A stretch of DNA of 64,000 nucleotides from Peronospora farinosa (taxonomy: Eukaryota > Oomycota > Peronosporomycetes > Peronosporales > Peronosporaceae). The stretch is from positions 248,001-312,000 of the forward strand of contig CANTFK010000129.1 in NCBI GenBank assembly GCA_947646735.1, in the 5' to 3' direction. Below the pieces are notes generated by a model, which was given only the letters and a program-made list of their open reading frames with translations, was not told the DNA's origin and ran no database searches. Both the position numbers and the translations under genes were made by a program. Positions 37,207 through 47,491 of this stretch are shown one piece after another (the first letter of the stretch is position 1; every line of letters begins with the position of its first letter).

Positions 37207-38354
37207 TTAGACCGTTTGATCTTGCTCCGTAGTAGGGGTATAGAGCCGTTGCAACTGACCAAGTTGTGCTTCATAGTCCTCGTCGCTAAGTCGAGCCATG
37301 GTCTCTGCTACAGACTGGAACGTATTCATAGCCCGCTCGTACTTTTGCGTTTGTTGAGGCGTCTCGAATTTTGGTGGAGGTGGATGACCGAGCATCGATT
37401 GGGATAGCTGACTACGTCGCATCATCTTAAGCAACACGTCTGGGTACGCCTCGTAGATCTCACGGCTTACCGGGTGATTGTGCGACACCACCTACAGCAG
37501 CAGTACAATCAATAACAAGGTGTCAATGGCAACGCAGCTCTGTGTTCTCCACCACTACAAGTTCTTACCTGATCAGTAACAATCACCATATACTTGGACG
37601 GGTTGTCTGCTGGCGTAATCTTGACATTAATCTTCGCCATACAGCCAATACCACGGTACTTTTGCCCGGGACGGGTATTAGCACCACGGCAACGTGCCTT
37701 CATTGCATGTGTGCACATGTATATCCGATGGTGGTGTATCGCTTCGTCCGGGAACTCAGCTCGACGTCCACGTGAGCTTTTATTGTTCAGCATAACCTTT
37801 TGTTGATTACGACGATAAGCTTCGACACTACAGGACGAGCGCATACGAAACGGCTGGTATGTCTCTTGCATGTACAATTCAAAGTACGAGTCGAAATCAA
37901 ACCACGAATTAAACGACACACGCGCCATCCGTTTGCTGTCAAACTTGACATTGGCAATGCCGTTCGGGTCTACGCCAATGCCAGCAGCCGCTGCAGCTGC
38001 CACTGCGTCTTGTACCGGCGTAGACGATTCTGTCTTCATAATTTCTGGGAGCGGGACAACGGCAGCAGCTGCTGCTGCAGCATCAAAAACCACGTCAACT
38101 CCTACCGCCTCTTTCATTGTAGCCACAACATTGTGAATGTCGTCGTCCTGCGTGGCCTGTGAGTCCTGTGAAGCGGCTCCGTCATCAACTTCAGTATCCG
38201 GAACAGTCGGTAACAGCGATGTCATATCTTCATCACGTTCATGACGTTTTTCTCCCACTATTTGCAAGTCTTCCACCTTTCCAACGTCTTCTACTGTCAT
38301 GTGTGTAGCCACTGCATCCGTCGAAGAGTTTTCGTCGCCACTATTTGATGTCAT
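37207..38354 (-). CDS. ZSWIM3/FAR1-like zinc-binding protein
   Basis: Inferred exons are 38354-37569 and 37491-37207 (356 residues), joined by a 77-bp intron exactly at VTDQ|VVSHNHPVS. ATG at 38354 (MTSNSGDENSS) is chosen over an upstream in-frame Met. The N-terminal 130 residues are acidic and contain two polyalanine runs. The core has FDSYFELYMQETYQPFRMRS, a Cys/His set (MCTHAMKARCRG ... GCMAKINV) and the closing HNHPVS, the N-terminal fold of ZSWIM3 or FAR1-like factors, which are related to MULE transposase DNA-binding regions. There is no transposase domain. It is probably a transposase-derived or transcription-related protein; function unproven. Confidence 0.75.
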
Positions 38355-38851
38355 GACTTGCTTGCGATTTTTTAGACTGATTAATGCGATCCACAAGTGA
38401 TACATAAAACCTCGCCCCCTTGAGAGAAAAACCTTCGCTTCATGTGCACCACACATTCATAAAAGCTACCTGTTGTAACCTTAAAGGTCGCTTGAATGTC
38501 AACGTACTTTACCATCGCACAACATTTTGCAGCCAACCTGTACAGTATCCGCGTTGCAAACACTATCTCCTATCCTGTAATACCTGTAATACTGTATCTC
38601 ATGATAGCTACTATACGATTGCCAAAGCTCCTCGAAACTTAATCTCCTGTTTAATTTAATACTTTTTACGGTTATTGCCATCAAAGGTATGTCCCTATTA
38701 TCGCCGTCAAAGCTAAACCAACCAAATTGGTCATTAAATTATCAGGCGTCTGGCAACCAACGGTGTGGTGCAGCACTCATCGCTGATCATTTATTAATCA
38801 CTCGGCGCCCCAGCAGCTCCATATTTTCTCCATCTCTTTACATACAACACA
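38355..38851. promoter_or_regulatory. Shared divergent promoter region
   Basis: About 500 bp separate the ZSWIM-like gene (-) from the nucleolin-like gene (+), so both promoters must lie here. A TCATTTATT phrase near 38785 loosely resembles an oomycete initiator, but this is weak. Confidence 0.35.
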
Positions 38852-40243
38852 ATGGCCAGAAAAGTAAAAGCTCCCGTTGTCGTAAAGCCTGCGTCCAGCA
38901 GCAGCAGCACCTCGGACTCGAGCAGCGACGAAGCACCACAGAAGAAGGTTGTAGCTACCAAGAAGGGCAGCAAGGCTGCTTCTAAGAAGCCTGTGGACTC
39001 GAACAGCTCATCTGACTCAAGCTCCGATGAGGAGGAAGCTCCGAAGAAGGTGGTGACTAAGAAGGTTGTTGCCAAGAAGGAGAGTTCAGACTCAAGCTCG
39101 GACTCTTCGTCTGATGAAGAGGAGGCCCCTAAGCAGAAGGTTACACCTACTATAAAGGTTATTGCTAAGAAAGTGGTTGCTAAGAAGGAGAGCTCAGGCT
39201 CGAGCTCAGACTCTTCATCTGAAGAGGAAGAGGAAGAGGCGCCTAAGAAAAAGGTTGTCACTACTAAGAAGGTTGTTGCGAAGAAAGAGAGCTCTGACTC
39301 TTCATCAGACTCGTCTTCGGACGAGGAAGAGGCCCCTAAGACGAAGGTTGTGCTAGTCAAGAAGGTCGTTGCGAAGAAGGAAAGCTCTGACTCTTCATCG
39401 GAGTCGGACTCTTCGGAGGACGAAAAGGTTGTGGAAAAGCCTGCTGCTAAGAAGGTCGAAGCTAAGAAGAAGGCATCGTCTTCTTCTTCATCATCTGATT
39501 CGGACTCGTCTTCGAACGAGGAAGAGACGACTATTGTCGCAAAGAAACGTAAGAATTCGGACGCTGGTGAGAAGTCCAACAAGGTGCACAAAGAAGAGAA
39601 TGGTGATGCTGCTGCTGTTGCCAATCCGCAAAAAGCTCTTGAGATTTTTATTGCTGGTCTGCCTTGGTCCACTACGGAGGAGGAGGTAAAGGAGCATTTT
39701 GCTGGCTGCGGTGAGGTCACTGCTGCCCGCATTCCTCTACAGAATGGCCGCTCGTCTGGTACAGCATTCTTGACGTTCTCGACCGCTGAAGGTGTTGAGG
39801 CTGCTCTTGCCATGGATGGTCAGGACTTTGGTGGCCGCTGGATGAAGATACGCACGGCTGAGAAAAAGAGCATGTTTGACGAGAAACCAGAGGGATGCAC
39901 AAGCGTGTTCATTGGCAACCTCAGCTGGGATGTTGATGAAAACACCATTCACGAGACTTTTGGCGAGTGCGGTGAGATCCTGAGCTGCCGTCTGGCTACA
40001 GACCGTGAGACTGGCGAGTTCCGTGGCTTCGGACACGTTGACTTTGCCACGACTGAGGCTGTTGACGAAGCTGTGAAGCTTGCTGGCACCTACGTGAATG
40101 GACGTGGCATCCGCGTGAACTACGCGAAGTCTCGCGAGCCGCAAAGCGGCGGCGGCGGCCGTGGTGGATTTGGTGGACGTGGTGGTGGCCGTGGCGGTGG
40201 TCGTGGTGGTCGTGGAGGATTTGGGTGGTCGTGGAGGATTTGA
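38852..40243 (+). CDS. Nucleolin-like protein with two RRMs and RGG tail (tail frameshifted)
   Basis: Nucleolar RNA-binding protein of the nucleolin/Nsr1 type, expected in rRNA processing. Residues 1-250 alternate acidic Ser runs with KK(V/A)VAKKE blocks. RRM1 is at about 263-338 (LEIFIAGLPWSTTEEEVKEH). RRM2 is at about 350-427 (SVFIGNLSWDVDENTIHETF with GEFRGFGHVDF as RNP1). A GGRGG region follows. The frame stops at 40243 just after entering the RGG box. The next frame continues RGG repeats to 40428 and ends GPPKRQPSSIQNFKGSKTTFD. The cause is a GGG at 40223-40225 where the repeated unit elsewhere has GG. This is either a real +1 frameshift or a sequence error; the intended gene probably ends at about 40430. 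No intron. Confidence 0.9.
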   Translation: MARKVKAPVVVKPASSSSSTSDSSSDEAPQKKVVATKKGSKAASKKPVDSNSSSDSSSDEEEAPKKVVTKKVVAKKESSDSSSDSSSDEEEAPKQKVTPTIKVIAKKVVAKKESSGSSSDSSSEEEEEEAPKKKVVTTKKVVAKKESSDSSSDSSSDEEEAPKTKVVLVKKVVAKKESSDSSSESDSSEDEKVVEKPAAKKVEAKKKASSSSSSSDSDSSSNEEETTIVAKKRKNSDAGEKSNKVHKEENGDAAAVANPQKALEIFIAGLPWSTTEEEVKEHFAGCGEVTAARIPLQNGRSSGTAFLTFSTAEGVEAALAMDGQDFGGRWMKIRTAEKKSMFDEKPEGCTSVFIGNLSWDVDENTIHETFGECGEILSCRLATDRETGEFRGFGHVDFATTEAVDEAVKLAGTYVNGRGIRVNYAKSREPQSGGGGRGGFGGRGGGRGGGRGGRGGFGWSWRI

Positions 40244-40430
40244 CGGTGGTCGTGGTGGTGGCCGTGGCTTTGGTGGTCGTGGAGGAGGTCGTGGCGGCGG
40301 CCGTGGATTTGGTGGTCGTGGCGGTGGTCGTGGCGGCGGCCGTGGATTTGGTGGTCGTGGGGATGGCCCACCTAAACGCCAGCCGTCTTCTATCCAGAAC
40401 TTCAAGGGCTCCAAGACAACTTTTGACTAA

Positions 40431-40750
40431 TTTAATGACGGCTGCTTTAGTTGTGGCAAGCTTTACATGGGCCAGGATATTTTCCTTAGGAGACACATGA
40501 GCTTGTGTGCCATGCAATGGTGCTTGACTCGATAGAAGATGCGTCTATCGTGTATTGACTTCCATATATTTGACTTCATTTGTTTCAAACGAGTTGATAT
40601 GCAGCCATGCTGAAGTTTTTGTGTGTCTGAAATGTTAGGAATGCGTCTTTGAATCATTTTTGATACACGAAATTACGCTCGTAACGCTTGTCTGCATCAT
40701 CCATCCCGTCTGATGGTTCTCCCACGGCGACATGGACTTTGTATAACGCT
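40431..40750. other. Intergenic between convergent genes
   Basis: 3' flanks of the nucleolin-like gene (+) and the G-patch gene (-). Nothing recognised. Confidence 0.5.
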
Positions 40751-43215
40751 TTAACTTCGCCTGGAGTGCCTTGACGAGCGGGATTCATGCGACTTTCGTT
40801 CTTTTTTCTCCTTCTTGTCCTTCCTATCGCTTGACGAGCGGTGCTTGTGATGTTTCTTATGCTTTTTGTGTTTCCGCTTCTCTTCTTTTGGTTTTCTTTT
40901 GGCATCCCGATCATCGCCAGTGTCAACACTGTGAGACCGCTTCCTGTGTCGATTCACTTGTTCTCTGACACGTCCAGATGCAGCAGAGGCTGTAGAAATG
41001 GTCGCCTCATCGTCTGATGAACTCGACATGTCTCGGTATCCCTCAGCAGCGACAAGCAATGACTCTCCAGCGTCTCCACCGCTACACAACGCGACATGCG
41101 CTCCAAATGTCAGCTTAGACGGAGACTCCTGTTTACTCTCGCCAAGCGCTTCTTCTCGTTTTCCGTCATTATCGTTATCGTCACTTTCAACTTCGCTGCT
41201 GTCTCTGCTCAAATCCGACTCGTCCGAAGGCTCAAAAATAGATTTGAGTAGACTAGCACAACTCTTTCGAGCTGCAGGCAATACTGGCAGATCTCTATTT
41301 TCTGCTCTTTCGACCTCAACAACTTCACTGTATTTGGAGGTCTTATTCATATCGGCCTCTAACTGTTTGTGAGCTGCGCGGTCAGCGGCATATTCCATCA
41401 AATGTGGAACTAGTTCCTCATCAAACAAATCACGCTTCTTGTCGTCTTTGTCATCTTTTCCGTTAGATCCAACTGGCCCCGTACACTTCACATGAAAGCG
41501 TTTGCACAATATTGATTTGGGAATCCACAAACTTTGAGATCGGCGTGACACCTTAGCTTGTGGGACATCATTTGGAGAAGAGTCGGTTCTACCCTCCTTA
41601 TTCGAGGACTTCGAAGACACGAATCGCTTTGCAATGGATGCAGAGATAGTAGCTCGAAACTGGTCGCCATTATTGCCACATATTAATGGCTGCCGGCCTT
41701 TCGGTGAAGCCGGCTCGTCAACAGAAGCAGTAGGCATTAAGCGCGACACTGGAGGCCTTTGTTTCGCTTGCTTTACAGCATCAAAAAGTTTTGCTTTCTG
41801 ACTTTCACCAAGCAAATCGAATACACTTCCAACGGGCTTCGCAACGTCATCAGCACCTGTCCTAACATTATCGGCGTCGCTTTGATCATTTCTTCTGTTA
41901 CCTTCGAGCAGAACACTTCTCTGCTTCGCTGTTACAAATGTTCCGTTGCTAGTCGCATCAGTCGAGAAATTAAACTTGCGATATAAGGCTGTTACAGCAT
42001 CACCGTGGTCTTCATCCTCATCAAAGCGGTGATATGCAGTATATCCGGAAGGGACAGCGAGACGCATCTTAATCACCTTTGGTGGTTTCTCTTTGGAAAC
42101 CGCCAATTCAAAGCCAGAAAGCACAGATATTCCGTCTGAGCACAACGCTTTGCTGCGTCTTGTCTTCTCATGCCGATGAAATGATTGTGCTGACGAAGTA
42201 ATTCGCTGAACATTACTTTTAGCTCCAAGAGGAGCAATCACTCGATCATACTCAGCTATTGACACGGTTCCGTATACATCCACGTCATCATTTTCTTCCA
42301 GTGCACTTAAGCCATACCCACTTGTCACACGATTACTGCCGTTCGAAGAATTCAACGCGTCTACAAACGACACTCCTTGGCGGTAAGACCCTTCTTCCTC
42401 CTTCTCCTGTTGCTGCTGTTTGTACACTGAGAACTCAGGCGCATCTGTATACGGGTCAAAACCAGCTCCATGCCGGTCCAACTTTGGCTTAGGAAAGAAT
42501 TTCTGCACGTCAAATACCTTTCTAGAGGGCACATAGATCTCCTCTTCAGCTTTCTCTTGTAGCTGCATGTGCGTTTTATCTGCATCAGCATCTTGCATCA
42601 CATTTCCACCCCTCTCTTTTTCTTCTTCTTGAAACTTGTATCTCCTTATACGTTTTCCAATACCGTATCCTTCTTTCCAGCCCATTTGCTTCAAGAGATT
42701 AACTCCAATCGAGTCATTAACCGACAAAACCCAGTCATCAGGTAGTATAAACCCTGGAATAGCTGCAACTTGAGCTCTTTCTGGTTGTTGTTGCTGTTTA
42801 AGTCGATTTTTTGAAGCCAATTGCAACGTATCGTAGCGTTCCGATGTCTCAAGTCGTTTACCCAGCAGCGGATCGTCTTCCTCGTCCATAAAATCCTCAG
42901 GACGTTGCTCAACTCGTGATGATCGATTTATCACGAGAAGATGAAAACGTTTGAGGTGTCCATCCTTCTTCACTACCTACAGAATTGTAATATCCAGCAG
43001 AGAAACCACCAGTAAAAGCTCCATGGAAACGTCGACGTCCTTGTGCGTCTGTTACCTGCAGTAATTTCACCCCAAAAAAGAGTAGCATATGCATAAGACA
43101 AAGATAGTGCACTAGTTGTAGATGGTTCTAAACTATCATAATAGGCAGGAGGGACGACAGAAGAGAACAGACAGAAGAGACTCACCTCTTGGTTGCGCAC
43201 ACCGACACGCTTCAT
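40751..43215 (-). CDS. GPATCH1: GPATCH1-like G-patch protein, N-terminal frameshift
   Basis: Splicing-associated protein of the GPATCH1/TGH family. A short first exon 43215-43186 ([10 protein letters not shown]) joins at 43055 to [20 protein letters not shown]...[10 protein letters not shown], the DUF1604 signature. The main frame then carries [15 protein letters not shown], the G-patch ([19 protein letters not shown], about 42690-42640) and a long charged C-terminus. It ends in a Lys/Ser/His-rich tail ([21 protein letters not shown]) at 40751. Between SSSRDKS and [11 protein letters not shown] the frame changes at about 42923-42930 by one base, with no room for an intron; otherwise the two parts fit exactly. 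About 770 residues if continuous. Either a sequence error or a true lesion. Confidence 0.88.
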
Positions 43216-43415
43216 TGCGGATGGTTATGTACGTCACATCATAATGATGTAGCCATCTACGTTTTTTAATGTCTCAGTTATGTAACTATAGAGTACTGTA
43301 CACGTGTGCTGAACCTTTTGATACCTCAAAAATTTTGTGTTGCAAACGACCAATTGGTTTGTCTATGAACATGTAAGCATGGTCCTATAGAGTATCTCTA
43401 TAGGGGTTGTTAAAG

Positions 43416-44324
43416 CTAGGCTGTAACAACTGTAGGCGCTAGGCAGAGCGGACAAGTCAACGACTCGTTGAGTTTTGCGAGAATGCATTCATCGTGGAAG
43501 CAATGGCCGCAATTGAGCGTTGTGAGACCCGCCGTGACATGCCCATTAACCTTCTTATCCATGCTCGTCAGCTCTTGATTGCTGCATAGAGCTGCTGGTA
43601 CAATTGACACCGTGGCATCACCAACTAGGGCGTTGCAGCAGATAATGCACTCCTCCGTCTCTTGTGTCGGGTAAGTGTCGATAAAACTGCTATCTCGACC
43701 AGCAAACGAGAGACGCTCGCTTAGCCGCATAAAGTCGGAACGATCAAAGACCATGCCCTCGAACAGGAAGTCATAGATGAGCTGTGGTAGCTTAGTTGCA
43801 GCTACTGCGCAGTCGAGATTGCGGTTCTGCTTGGACATACGCAATAACGTAAAAAAATACGTCTGGAGCTCCGATAAACGGCCTGCAATTACAGACGGAC
43901 TTCGCGAGCGAAAGATGCGACGACGTGGAAAATGATGGGTGGCGTACATATAGAGCCATGGGCAATTCGAGTGACAGAAGTGGCCATACCCGAGGAGAGA
44001 AACAATCGTGTCTTTCAACTCGCTAAACTCTTTAAATGTCCTTGCCATTTCCCACGTTTGGTCCAGTGCCGTGTTGCTGATACGCATAATATACCGAGGA
44101 CTGGCAAGTTTGTTCCGACCAGGTACCACTGCTTTGACAAATTCCACATGTACATTATCCATCAGAGTCTGCTCCATCGTCTGCATAAGACGCTGTGGCT
44201 GCTTCTCATTGCGTCGTTTGGTGAAGGAAGAGGCACGACTCATTTGGTTTTCTTGCACCGACTTGTGACGTCGCAGTTTGGTGGGTGGCGCAATAGGCAG
44301 CGATAGAGATGCCCTGAGTTTCAT
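43416..44324 (-). CDS. PX-domain and RING-H2 protein
   Basis: Single-exon, 302 residues, ATG at 44324. The N-terminal 45 residues are basic. About 55-175 is a phox-homology (PX) fold: YIMRISN, WEMARTFKEFSELKDTI, and HFPRRRIFRSRSPSVIAGRL, which fits the (F)P..R....... R(L/I) phosphoinositide-binding part. About 228-295 is a RING-H2: CIICC, then CGHCFHDECILAKL and CPLC, with spacing C-x2-C ... C-x-H-x2-H-x2-C-x10-C-x2-C. The combination suggests an E3 ubiquitin ligase recruited to endosomal membranes. That role is inferred from domain families; no substrate can be named. Confidence 0.85.
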   Translation of the reverse strand: MKLRASLSLPIAPPTKLRRHKSVQENQMSRASSFTKRRNEKQPQRLMQTMEQTLMDNVHVEFVKAVVPGRNKLASPRYIMRISNTALDQTWEMARTFKEFSELKDTIVSLLGYGHFCHSNCPWLYMYATHHFPRRRIFRSRSPSVIAGRLSELQTYFFTLLRMSKQNRNLDCAVAATKLPQLIYDFLFEGMVFDRSDFMRLSERLSFAGRDSSFIDTYPTQETEECIICCNALVGDATVSIVPAALCSNQELTSMDKKVNGHVTAGLTTLNCGHCFHDECILAKLNESLTCPLCLAPTVVTA

Positions 44325-44501
44325 TGCGAGCTATGGAACCGATTAGAGCTGTACCTGGTGATCAAAAGGCGTTCAACGACTCGCAGTATCGAACTGATTG
44401 TGCTACTATCAGGTTAGTTGGCTTATGAAGTAGTCGGCGATACCATTTTATACGTCGGGTCGCTCCCAGCTGTATCCATTTGCTACAATAGTGACTCGTA
44501 C

Positions 44502-44639
44502 GATAAGGTTTTTTAGTAAAAGAGCACTTGAATACTAGAAATTAACAGATATGTTCGTATTCGAAAAGAGGATAAGGTTATTTACTAGAAGGGCACGTGG
44601 ATAGTACATATTAACAGATATGTTTAAATTGGAAATCAC
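44502..44639. repeat. Diverged tandem duplication, 69-bp unit
   Basis: GATAAGG starts at 44502 and 44571. Both units share TTAGTAAAAGAGCAC/TTACTAGAAGGGCAC and ATTAACAGATATGTT. About 70-75% similar by eye. Confidence 0.75.
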
Positions 44640-44954
44640 AAAAAACGCCGGATACCAGCGTAAAAAAAACAGTGTTTGTCCGGTCATAAAATACTCTTTG
44701 ACACAAATTGACCACATACCTGTCGTGACGCGCACTCGTAATCATGATCGTACTGAGCGAGTCTCTGCCGTTGGGAAAGGATTCGAACTGGACGATCCAT
44801 ATGGCTTCACATCGGATCCCTTTTTCACTAGGTAGCCAATCGATAGTGGTATTCAGCATTATAGTAAAACGTCATACCAAGTTGATGTTTGCTGACACTT
44901 GAGTCACTATGAAAGCCTGCTACAGCAAGTTCTCAGAACTCTTGATCGGTGTAG

Positions 44955-45004
44955 CGATGTGTTGTTATTGCTGAGCATTACCGCTTAGCAATAACAACAC
45001 ATCG
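44955..45004. repeat. Perfect 18-bp inverted repeat (hairpin)
   Basis: CGATGTGTTGTTATTGCT at 44955-44972 is the exact reverse complement of 44987-45004, with a 14-base loop that itself partly pairs (GCTGAG/CTTAGC). No gene nearby explains it. Confidence 0.9.
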
Positions 45005-45299
45005 ACTCACATAATTCACTAGCTCCATCACATCAGCAACAATACCATCGTAAATCGCTGGTGTACGTTCTCGAATTCTTCGTAATTTGACGGACCAGTC
45101 TTTTGCATAAATGGCACCGCACCAACGACGACAACGACGATACCGCGCAACAAACGGCAATACCTGCGTTGGCGTCTGGTCTTAAGTCGTTGAACGAACT
45201 GCTTGTCGAGACAGTTTAAGCTCTGGCTTTGACCGTGGTCGTAGTACCCAACGTCTTTAATTGCATCGTCGCAAAGGTTCAAGTCGTCGTTATCGATCC

Positions 45300-46480
45300 T
45301 TAGGTTGTAGTTGTTGTGCCAAGAAGTACGTCGTACGGTAGACTATACACACGATAAGTGTTGTCCTGCGTTAGGGTGTAGTTGTAGCTGACGCTTGCGC
45401 TTGCTTTGTCACATCAATGCCCCGCCTCAGGGTCGGGTTTTTTATCCAACTCGGATGGAACCGGTGTCAGCTCTCATACGGTTTATAACACCCTCTCTTG
45501 GCGATTTGTTCGTCCCCTTTGTAGGTGCTGCCATACGTGGTCTCTCCTAGCGAAGCTGTCGTCAAAGTTGTAAGTGTATCTTCGCCGTCGTGTTTTTCGA
45601 AAACGAAGTTGTGGCTTTATCTGTAGCATACCTCCTGGCAGAGCAGTCTCTTCAAAAAGAGATGTTATATCATTTTCTTATGGTTTCGATGCTAATTTGT
45701 GCTCAGATCTATCTGAGATCTTCATTGCACTCATAGATTCCTCGTATTCGGTGATGTCATATCCATATTCTCCATCGAATCTTCGTTGTAATCACTTATG
45801 TCGTTGTCGTCTGGGTTTGTTTGTCGGCGGGTGTGTCTGATTGATAAGTCTGCAGTGCCTCCTGGAATTCTTACAAGAAGAAGATTTGCGGCCGCTTTTA
45901 AAAGGTGTTCCTTGTACTTTCCATACTTTGGTCGTAGCTCAGGGAAAGTATCAGTACATCGATTCGACGGCACAGTATCCTGTGTAAACCCAGTCGTCGC
46001 CCCCTGTTGACAGGTGCTTATCGTTGAAGCGGTACTAGTGTCCGTATATACCACACGGAAGGCATCCTACCACTAGTGAATATCGCGGCAGCCATCTTCT
46101 TCGTCTCATGTTCCTCGACGTCGCTATCTGGCGAGGTAGCTCGATGCGAGGCTCGTCAGAACGCACAGGAAGCTCATTTGCCTAATGCATTCTTGGTGAT
46201 TCTGCAGTCTTTGGCAATTTGTTACCATCCGGTGCAGGGCTCGATGAGTTCAGTGACGTTCTGCTGTAGTTTCATGACGTGAAAGTTCATGGACATCGAC
46301 AACTTGTGCGCTTTCTTATAACTTATTCTTCTACCCGATGTCCGTCCTGGTCAGCTAATATCACGGGCTGCGAAGCATTGTCAGATGACTGTTGCAACAC
46401 TTTCTTGCTACGTAGAGGATGCTTAAGTTACGTATATGCTAAAATAACGTCAAGACAGCGGGACCATCGAATAATTGCAT
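45300..46480 (-). pseudogene. Decayed coding sequence, probably transposon-derived
   Basis: Minus-strand frames hold long but interrupted protein-like stretches: 46054-45731 (FPELRPKYGKYKEHLLKAAA, IPGGTADLSIRHTRRQTNPD), then in another frame LPGGMLQIKPQLRFRKTRR and YNFDDSFARRDHVWQ. An upstream piece near 46140-46080 reads RIELPRQIATSRNMRRRRW. The mix of acidic and Arg-rich linkers resembles the region between integrase and RT of copia-like elements, but no catalytic motif was seen, so this is a guess. Confidence 0.3.
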
Positions 46481-47491
46481 AAGGCCAACTTGGGCAGTGG
46501 AATGGGTAATGAATGATTACTAAGGAATTAGTTATCGATCTTACAATTCACAATTATCCTGTTTTGTGGTGTTACTCTGTTGATAACAATATCGAAAGCA
46601 TTGTAAGAAAATGGAGCGGCAATAGTCCATCTGTTTACAAGCAGGCTATGCGACTATAGAGTCCATTATATGATAGCTCTGTCACTAGGCGCAGCTACCA
46701 CGATGGCGAGCTATGTGACTCCATTGTCACTTTCGTCGTCTTTATCACCTACACAAAGAGGCTAGGCTCTCGCTTGCACGTTTGTCTCCCCCCTGCCCGC
46801 ACAGATTAAGCAAAAGCCTACATAGAATTAGTGAGGAAGAGGTAGAATCGGCTGATAAACCGCTTGTAGGCTATAATGTTGTAATATGTGGAACTCGATA
46901 TGTATGTTACTAAAGATGCACGCGACAGCTCGCTAGCGAATCGATACAAAACGTATTTAGTCTGTCAGTTGTAATGCGCCAGTGCTGGGCTTAATAGTTT
47001 TCATTTGCAGGCTTCATGGCTGACTATGGAATGAGTTTTCCAATATGCGATACTGATATACTACTGTAATACAGCAGTGTCGCACGAAGTTGTCAATGTT
47101 TTGAAGAGGGCTTCAAAGTGATGTTTCGTTTCGAAAATTGAACCCATCAAGATCGATACAAAAATAAAGACCTCATTGCGTGACTACAATCAATACCAAT
47201 CGATCCGATCATTCCGCATCATCCGTTAAAGTCCTATGAGACATCATGCCCCTCCCTCAACATCATTTAAGAACGAGTAGCCAGTCATTCGTTACATAAT
47301 CTTAATATAGCTCATCAAAACCACATATCTAGGAGGATTTTCAAGGTCAGTGAAAATTGACTGCCATTGACCTCGAAATCAATACTTGAGACTCCATTGA
47401 TCTCTCTCATCACTTCCGAATTCCCTCCGCCTAACGGATACCAATCACCCTTCTGTCTTTACCCGTCCTTCTTCATTGCACCAAGTAAACG

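Larger units (their letters stand above)
44325..47491. other. Gene-poor 3.2 kb stretch
   Basis: Contains a diverged 69-bp tandem duplication (44502-44639), a strong hairpin (44955-45004) and frame-broken coding-like sequence on the minus strand (about 45300-46480), listed separately. 46500-47450 is AT-rich with nothing recognised, and includes the START gene promoter at its end. Confidence 0.5.

Noticed and set aside
38794..39813. 339-codon minus-strand frame over the nucleolin-like gene
   Set aside because: Shadow created by the acidic Ser and Lys repeats of the real gene.
39737..40517. Pro/Arg- and Thr-rich minus-strand frames
   Set aside because: Shadows of the RGG-repeat coding region.
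44760..44840. Possible minus-strand tRNA (B-box-like GTTCGAATCC)
   Set aside because: The T stem and acceptor stem do not pair, so it is not a tRNA.
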